Part shown: positions 7,116 to 10,951 of the stretch, piece after piece
How positions within the stretch are numbered: the stretch's first letter is position 1
How the letters are laid out: each line of letters starts with the position of its first letter
Assembly (NCBI GenBank): GCA_937915285.1
Contig: CALDNG010000078.1
Coordinates: 1-10,951, forward strand
Origin: an uncultured Desulfomonile sp.
GTDB lineage: Bacteria > Desulfobacterota > Desulfomonilia > Desulfomonilales > Desulfomonilaceae
Length of the DNA stretch: 10,951 nt
Direction of reading: 5' to 3'
The notes under the pieces: model-generated
Databases searched by the model: none
What the model was told of the DNA's origin: nothing
Seen by the model: only the letters and a program-made list of their open reading frames with translations
Translations under genes and position numbers: made by a program

Positions 7116-8222
7116 ATGATTTCAGAAGATCAAACAAGCGCTTGCGACATTCCGCCTGAATTCCGTCTAAGTAGTTATCAGTTCGAACTTCCTGAGGAAC
7201 TCATAGCGCAAGAGCCGGTCGCAGTACGCGACCAGTCCAGGCTGATGGTCATAAACAGAGCAGACGGCTCCATAAACCATCTTCTCTTCAGGGATCTACC
7301 CGATCTGCTCAACCGATCAGATGTTCTCGTGATCAATGAAACAGGCGTAGTTCCTGCGCTGATTAGGGGTCGTAAAAAGACCGGCGGTTCAGTCGAACTC
7401 CTCGCGCTAAACCCCGCAACCAGAATGATTCAGGCTTCTGAAGAGCATTTTGCAGTCAGGGAGTGTCTGGTAAAAACAAGCAAGAGACTCAAGCCTGGCG
7501 CATCCATTCTGCTTGATGACAATGCCACTCTTAGCGTTAAAGATTGCACCGGGCCTGGGAGAGCGATCATTATCTTCCCATGTAAAGAACATGAGTTGCA
7601 TGTTTTTTTGCAAACTCATGGCAACCCTCCCCTACCCCCCTATATAAAAGCCAGCGCCAATCCAGGAATTGAACATAGACTAAGATATCAAACCGTTTAC
7701 TCCACAACCCCAGGGTCTATAGCCGCTCCTACCGCAGGTCTGCACTTTAGTGAGGAATTGATAAGCTCAATACAGAACATGGGTGTTCAAATAATCAGGA
7801 TCACCCTACACGTAGGAATAGGCACCTTCATGCCTATGCGAAGCGAAGACATTAGAAATCATCGGATGGAAAGCGAATTCTTTCATATATCCGAGGAAGC
7901 CGCATCATCTCTGAATACTGCCATTAAGACGGGGAGGAGGATTGTAGCCGTCGGAAGCACCTCCATGCGAACCCTCGAATCTGCTACAACAAATAACAAT
8001 ATTGTTACCTATGGACCACAACATACCGAACTCTTTATTAAACCTGGGTACGAATTCAGGGTATGCGGTGGTATGATTACCAATTTTCATCTCCCAAACT
8101 CTACTTTGCTCGCCCTCGTAGCTTCTTTCGCCGGTATGTCAACGATCAGAAAGGCTTACGCCGAAGCTATAAAGCATCGCTACCGGTTCTTCAGCTACGG
8201 CGATTCAAGCATAATTATCTGA
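7116..8222 (+). CDS. queA: S-adenosylmethionine:tRNA ribosyltransferase-isomerase
   Basis: 368 residues from the ATG at 7116. It transfers and isomerises the ribose of S-adenosylmethionine onto preQ1 at position 34 of tRNAs with GUN anticodons, giving epoxyqueuosine. Family signatures: ELPEELIAQEP (24-34), LVINETGVVPALIRGRKKTGG (split over 71-91), then PLPPYIK, APTAGLHFSEEL, HVGIGTFMPMRSEDI, VGSTSMRTLES, GGMITNFHLPNSTLLALVASFAG and YRFFSYGDS. About 15-20 residues precede the usual family start. The reading frame also offers TTG at 7086 (378 residues), only 12 bases after the DUF2065 stop; neither start has a clear Shine-Dalgarno sequence, so the start is uncertain. The gene closes the valS cluster. 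No convincing terminator follows. Confidence 0.95.
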   Translation: MISEDQTSACDIPPEFRLSSYQFELPEELIAQEPVAVRDQSRLMVINRADGSINHLLFRDLPDLLNRSDVLVINETGVVPALIRGRKKTGGSVELLALNPATRMIQASEEHFAVRECLVKTSKRLKPGASILLDDNATLSVKDCTGPGRAIIIFPCKEHELHVFLQTHGNPPLPPYIKASANPGIEHRLRYQTVYSTTPGSIAAPTAGLHFSEELISSIQNMGVQIIRITLHVGIGTFMPMRSEDIRNHRMESEFFHISEEAASSLNTAIKTGRRIVAVGSTSMRTLESATTNNNIVTYGPQHTELFIKPGYEFRVCGGMITNFHLPNSTLLALVASFAGMSTIRKAYAEAIKHRYRFFSYGDSSIII

Positions 8223-8601
8223 TATATTTACTTTTTTCTTACCACAAAAAAGGCGGGACCCCCTCTGGGGCACCGGGTAGGACGCTTAGCGGGAGTCAAC
8301 GGAAGGTAGTATATGGTAGGACTGATGCAGGTGCGCAACTTCTAGTAGGATAGAATATATTTGTCAAGTATTTTTTATATAAAAAAGTCATCTATCTGTG
8401 ATAACAGGTTTTTATTGAGACATAATTTAAACCATACATCATCTTATGATCCTATAATTATTTATAAATCCCGAATATTGAAAATATGTAAGTCTCGGAT
8501 TAGCCTATAAGCCGGTTTAAGGGTAACCAATAATATATTCAATACATGTATGCTCACGTAATATTTGGTTTTAATGTGCTTATATATTTTTCTGATAATA
8601 G

Positions 8602-8660
8602 ACCTAACATGTGTAATGTGTTTTTTATTTTTCAGTCGTATATAAAGCTGTTTGTTAGGT
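8602..8660. repeat. 8-bp inverted repeat at the edge of the AT-rich island
   Basis: ACCTAACA (8602-8609) and TGTTAGGT (8653-8660) are exact inverted copies, with a G-U pair extending outward and a 43-base AT-rich loop. It lies 43 bases left of the 11-bp hairpin, so both could belong to one structured RNA. In sequence this AT-rich, a chance match is possible. Confidence 0.3.
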
Positions 8661-8703
8661 TATGGCTTTTTGAAAGACTATGCCATGAGGGTCCGGTTGA
8701 TTG

Positions 8704-8733
8704 GCCACTCATCGCGCTTTGTCGATGAGTGGC
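8704..8733. repeat. Strong 11-bp hairpin
   Basis: GCCACTCATCG (8704-8714) pairs perfectly with CGATGAGTGGC (8723-8733) around an 8-base loop, with a G-U pair possible outside. No T-tract follows directly on either strand; on the plus strand T-rich sequence begins about 17 bases later. It lies about 100 bases beyond the stop of the minus-strand ATP-grasp gene and could be a transcript-end or processing structure, or part of a non-coding RNA. Confidence 0.5.
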
Positions 8734-8833
8734 TTGGTAGTACTCTTGGGTTTGTTTTATATCTGCAGGACTATTCGTGAAGGGCCGTCGCTTTGAGAAA
8801 TGCGAACTGTCGCCCAATGTATCTGTGTGAGGA

Positions 8834-9502
8834 TTAGTTTGTGATTACCAGCGCGTCAACAACTATGGGATTTCCATTTTTGATTATGATGGGATTCAGG
8901 TCGACTTCCTGTATGTCATCTCTATCCATGCCCAATTTACCCAAAGCCACCATGATGTCAGCTAACGATTCAAGATTTACCGGCTCCATCCCCCTTAAAG
9001 CACCGAGTATTTTCTTTCCCCGTATGTCATCAAACATTTCCAATGCTTGTTTTTTTGTTATTGGGGCCATCCTGAAACAAACGTCCTGGAGGGCTTCGGT
9101 GAAAATGCCACCGATGCCGAACATTACACAGGGGCCGAACTGCGCGTCGCGGGTTAATCCAGCCATTAGCTCCCGCTTTCCTTTGACCATTTCCTGGACC
9201 AGCACACCGTCACCCCTGCCAGACATCAAACCAGATATTCGATCAAACTCTTGGGAGGCTTCCTCAAGGGTTTTTACATCCAGGCTTACAAGGTTCATTT
9301 CGGTCTTGTGGGTAAACTCATCTGAACATCCCTTCATCGCTAATGGAAATCCTATCTTGGAAGCAGCGCCAGGCAAGTCATCACTGTTTGTCACCAGGAC
9401 TTCGGCTGAAACCGGAATGCCGTATGCTGTGAGTACTTTTTTCGATTCATGCTCTGAAAGAGCTTTTTTGACAGTAGAATATGAAGTATTTTCCATTTCC
9501 AT
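8834..9502 (-). CDS. ATP-grasp beta subunit of ADP-forming acetyl/acyl-CoA synthetase (orphan)
   Basis: 222 residues from the ATG at 9502, the usual size for a separate beta subunit (about 230). With an alpha subunit, these enzymes interconvert acyl-CoA + ADP + phosphate and acid + ATP + CoA, conserving energy as ATP. Visible features: ATP-grasp N-lobe with the E-K-V-L-x-x-Y-G-I-P type start (KKVLTAYGIPV, 21-31); GFPLAMK (51-57) with the nucleotide-binding lysine; THKTEMNLV (64-72), whose His65 fits the family's phosphorylated beta-subunit histidine; ELMAGLTRDAQFGP and MFGIGGIFTE (127-136); and EVDLNPIII (199-207) for metal binding. After HKTE the common glycine pair is replaced by Met-Asn. 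The frame extends to a TTG at 9514, but the GGAGG at 9508-9512 favours the ATG at 9502. No alpha subunit or fused CoA-binding domain lies nearby, so the substrate and partner are unknown. Confidence 0.9.
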   Translation of the reverse strand: MEMENTSYSTVKKALSEHESKKVLTAYGIPVSAEVLVTNSDDLPGAASKIGFPLAMKGCSDEFTHKTEMNLVSLDVKTLEEASQEFDRISGLMSGRGDGVLVQEMVKGKRELMAGLTRDAQFGPCVMFGIGGIFTEALQDVCFRMAPITKKQALEMFDDIRGKKILGALRGMEPVNLESLADIMVALGKLGMDRDDIQEVDLNPIIIKNGNPIVVDALVITN

Positions 9503-9507
9503 TTTAA

Positions 9508-9512
9508 CCTCC
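9508..9512 (-). promoter_or_regulatory. Ribosome binding site that sets the start of the ATP-grasp gene
   Basis: On the minus strand GGAGG lies 5 bases before the ATG at 9502. The upstream TTG (9514) overlaps this element and would be almost leaderless relative to the predicted promoter, so it is not the start. Confidence 0.7.
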
Positions 9513-9520
9513 AAGTGTTT

Positions 9521-9549
9521 TTTATAACCTCATGCCAATGTCTATGCAA
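9521..9549 (-). promoter_or_regulatory. Sigma-70-type promoter of the ATP-grasp gene
   Basis: Minus strand: -35 TTGCAT (9544-9549), 17-base spacer, -10 TATAAA (9521-9526). Transcription would start near 9514, leaving a leader of about 12 bases that just contains the GGAGG. The -35 box overlaps the stop of the 31-codon ORF. Confidence 0.5.
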
Positions 9550-9637
9550 CCTGATTGAGATAAGGCGAAAGATTTTCCTTGATTAGTTTGAGTGAAATGT
9601 TTAGAGGTAAGATTGAGTGAATGGAGAGACTTTTCAT
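9542..9637 (-). CDS. Possible 31-residue peptide with perfect ribosome binding site
   Basis: Minus strand: the full AGGAGGT (9643-9649) lies 5 bases before an ATG at 9637. The frame runs 31 codons to a TAG at 9542-9544. The peptide begins MKSLSIHSILPLNISLKLIK and ends ENLSPYLNQVA; it is Leu/Ile/Ser-rich with no clear membrane helix. A candidate promoter (9675-9702) lies upstream. It ends 39 bases before the ATP-grasp start, so it could be a leader peptide, a small protein, or the remaining start of a lost gene. It has no run of one amino acid that would suggest classical attenuation. I recognise no homologue. Confidence 0.4.
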   Translation of the reverse strand: MKSLSIHSILPLNISLKLIKENLSPYLNQVA

Positions 9638-9674
9638 TTAGGACCTCCTCACGACTTGAAAACTAGTTCACCTT

Positions 9675-9702
9675 CGAATATCGCTAGCGTAAACATGTCC
9701 AA
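9675..9702 (-). promoter_or_regulatory. Candidate promoter of the 31-codon ORF and ATP-grasp gene
   Basis: Minus strand: -35 TTGGAC (9697-9702), 16-base spacer, -10 TATTCG (9675-9680). The spacer contains the 8-bp palindrome CGCTAGCG (9682-9689), a position where a repressor could block RNA polymerase. The -10 box is weak. The leader to the 31-codon ORF would be about 30 bases. Confidence 0.35.
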
Positions 9703-9934
9703 TCCAAAATACTGATTGCGCGTATAAGGGGCAGTGCTTGAATTAGGTAACTCGGTTTTTGATCGATCCGGTAATCTTTGAAACGACGGCCAATCTGATA
9801 TCCAGGAAAACTCTTTGCATTTTTGGATTATTCTGAGCTTAGACCGGATTGCTTTGATGGCACAAGACCCTTAGGATAAATTCCTGAAAGTACTGGCGAA
9901 CAGTGGCGCACGCATCCGGGCCAAGGAGAAAACA

Positions 9935-10675
9935 ATGCCTAAAAAACCTCCCAGACGGGACCCAATAATAGTTTACAAGAGAGAAGACAAGGGCTTGAAG
10001 CCTTTTCTCCCCAACCCTAGGGGGATGAGATTTGGGCCGACTCCTCCGCGTCCAAAGAAGCCAAAAGAGACAAAATCGGTGATGCCAGAGAAGGTGAAAT
10101 TTCATCTTGCCAATCTCGATGAGATCAATGCGATGAATTCCCCTGAAAAGGAAATTGCCAAGGCCCTATACTACTTGTGTTTTCTCGTTCATGAGACCAA
10201 AACCAGCGCTGATCTGTTTCCGATTAAACACAATGTTCTGGAAAAGGTATTCAAGAGCGGACATGGCTGTTTGACCGTCAATTATGTTCGCCGAGGTGAC
10301 AGAGAGATATATAACTTGTCTCCAGAGGCCAAGAAACTCTGGGAAACAGAAACAGGTTCTAACAAACATCATCTCAGAATGTATCTGACCCCTAAGTGCA
10401 AGGTGGAATTCGAAGAGGGCTATTTTGACCTCTATCATTTCCACATCGTTTTGGAACCGTTCAGATTCTCTTTCTATTTGCCTATCCATCAAGCCCAATG
10501 GATTGACAAAAGAAGAATTTCCAAGAGGCGCTTTCATTATCCTCAAACGGTTGAATATGGGTTGGTCAGAGGAAAGATGATCACTACTTCGAGAAAAGCG
10601 ACAATGACCCCCATCGAAGAGATGAAAGTTGAGTTCCAGAAACTGCAGGATTTGGAAATAGCCAAGAAGAAATGA
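9935..10675 (+). CDS. Unrecognised 246-residue protein with basic Pro-rich N-terminus
   Basis: I do not recognise the family. Residues 1-45 contain 12 prolines and 14 Lys/Arg and should be disordered. A folded part follows from about residue 50: a helical stretch with SPEKEIAKALYYLCFLVHET, then mixed strands including HLRMYLTPKCKVEF and the aromatic-rich FDLYHFHIVLEPFRFSFYLP, then a basic patch KRRISKRRFH (about 193-202) and a charged C-terminal helix ending in AKKK. There is no signal peptide or membrane segment, so it is probably cytoplasmic. The overall basic character would suit nucleic-acid binding, but no HTH, zinc finger or nuclease motif is visible. AAGGAG lies 7 bases before the ATG. 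An internal ATG at 10082 (residue 50) has no ribosome binding site. It stands alone, divergent from the ATP-grasp gene. Confidence 0.8.
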   Translation: MPKKPPRRDPIIVYKREDKGLKPFLPNPRGMRFGPTPPRPKKPKETKSVMPEKVKFHLANLDEINAMNSPEKEIAKALYYLCFLVHETKTSADLFPIKHNVLEKVFKSGHGCLTVNYVRRGDREIYNLSPEAKKLWETETGSNKHHLRMYLTPKCKVEFEEGYFDLYHFHIVLEPFRFSFYLPIHQAQWIDKRRISKRRFHYPQTVEYGLVRGKMITTSRKATMTPIEEMKVEFQKLQDLEIAKKK

Positions 10676-10919
10676 GTCCAGTCCATTTGTGAGGTCCGCT
10701 GGAGAGTTTGATTTCCGGCTTAGAATCAGGGAGAGTGTCGTTTATCGAGGATTAGCAGCGTTAGAGTTGGCCCGTGTGAATGTGCCCATTGGTTTCGTTA
10801 TTAAATTGATTTTCAAGGCTTAAAGGATTCACCTCAGCCAAATCTGAATCTGACCGTGATTAGTGCCCTGTCCGAAGCCAAAAACCCTACCATAAAAATT
10901 CTGCAAAGGAGGGGGAATC

Positions 10920-10948
10920 GAGACCCTAAAGCGCGCATTAAGGGTCTC
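10920..10948. repeat. 8-bp inverted repeat at the right edge
   Basis: GAGACCCT (10920-10927) and AGGGTCTC (10941-10948) are exact inverted copies around a 13-base loop. It lies 245 bases beyond the stop of the unrecognised gene. The window ends three bases later, so whether a T-tract follows, making this a terminator, cannot be seen. Confidence 0.35.
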
Positions 10949-10951
10949 TGA

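Larger units (their letters stand above)
8223..8833. other. 611-base gene-free region with AT-rich core
   Basis: No ORF here has a ribosome binding site plus a plausible protein. Three parts are visible. 8250-8350 is G+C-normal with two copies of GGTAGGAC (8276-8283 and 8315-8322) and a variant AGTAGGAT (8344-8351). 8350-8660 is very AT-rich, with 65 G+C in the 240 bases 8401-8640 (27 %). 8660-8833 is normal again and holds an 11-bp hairpin. It lies between the convergent queA and ATP-grasp genes, yet no classical terminator with a T-tract was found for either. Confidence 0.6.
9503..9934. other. Divergent region between the ATP-grasp gene and the unrecognised plus-strand gene
   Basis: 432 bases. 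The minus strand carries two candidate promoters and a 31-codon ORF (9542-9637). The part from 9703 to 9934 shows no ORF with a ribosome binding site other than the AAGGAG directly ahead of the gene at 9935. No promoter for that gene stands out; TTGCAT near 9817 with CTTAGA 17 bases later is one weak possibility. Confidence 0.5.

Noticed and set aside
8255..8275. CCCC-TCT-GGGG as a queA terminator.
   Set aside because: Only 4 bp of stem with a 3-base loop and no T-tract afterwards.
8063..8353. 96-codon plus-strand ORF across the queA 3' end.
   Set aside because: Most of it overlaps queA in another frame, and the rest has no ribosome binding site or recognisable protein character.
8632..8817. 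61-codon minus-strand ORF between queA and the ATP-grasp gene.
   Set aside because: It spans the 11-bp hairpin, has no good ribosome binding site and gives a low-complexity, Ser/His-rich translation.
8841..9527. 228-codon plus-strand ORF opposite the ATP-grasp gene.
   Set aside because: It is the antisense shadow of a gene with clear family motifs; its translation has no recognisable domain and lacks a ribosome binding site.
9766..9849. ATCCGGT/ACCGGAT inverted repeat ahead of the unrecognised gene.
   Set aside because: Seven bases with a 70-base gap is within chance expectation for this region, and nothing else supports it.
10903..10915. AAAGGAGGGGG resembles a very strong Shine-Dalgarno sequence.
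   Set aside because: No ATG, GTG or TTG follows at a usable distance.
10905..10945. Minus-strand GGGTCTCGATTCCCC looks like a tRNA or tmRNA T-arm at the right edge.
   Set aside because: The loop has an extra or altered base against GGTTCGANTCC, the T-stem does not pair fully, and no anticodon arm or acceptor end can be fitted to the visible bases.

Overview
The window looks like chromosomal DNA of a Gram-negative bacterium. Its genes have close homologues in Desulfobacterota (the former Deltaproteobacteria, Syntrophobacterales/Desulfomonile type): an HTH-less biotin ligase, DUF1189 and DUF2065 membrane proteins, and a free-standing ADP-forming acyl-CoA synthetase beta subunit. An exported protein with a classical signal peptide and an RND/MMPL exporter also fit a diderm cell. 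The taxonomic call is an inference from gene content; no rRNA or other decisive marker is present. There is no tRNA, CRISPR array, insertion sequence or prophage.

Layout. (1) Positions 1-2255, minus strand: the N-terminal part of an MMPL/RND-family exporter, running off the left edge, preceded by a small exported protein with a lysine-rich tail. A nested hairpin followed by a U-tract separates the two and reads as a terminator for the upstream gene. (2) Positions 2256-2581: a divergent intergenic region holding a good minus-strand promoter and, in the valS leader, a perfect 12-bp inverted repeat that ends just before the valS ribosome binding site. (3) Positions 2582-8222, plus strand: a tightly packed set, valS - biotin ligase - DUF1189 membrane protein - DUF2065 membrane protein - queA, with gaps of about 12 to 80 bases; probably one operon mixing translation functions (tRNA charging, queuosine synthesis) with biotin attachment. 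(4) Positions 8223-8833: a 611-base gene-free stretch with a strikingly AT-rich core (27 % G+C over 8401-8640, counted by hand) and a strong 11-bp hairpin at its right end. (5) Positions 8834-9637, minus strand: the ATP-grasp beta subunit of an ADP-forming acyl-CoA synthetase, without an alpha subunit nearby, preceded by a 31-codon ORF with a perfect Shine-Dalgarno sequence. (6) Positions 9935-10675, plus strand: a 246-residue protein of no family I recognise, with a Pro/Lys/Arg-rich N-terminus, followed by non-coding sequence to the right edge.

The core genes are housekeeping. The items most worth a second look are the valS leader inverted repeat with its possible alternative pairing, the 31-codon ORF ahead of the ATP-grasp gene, the AT-rich island after queA, and the unrecognised 246-residue protein. 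I did not find a clear, complete new system; these are leads of moderate strength.
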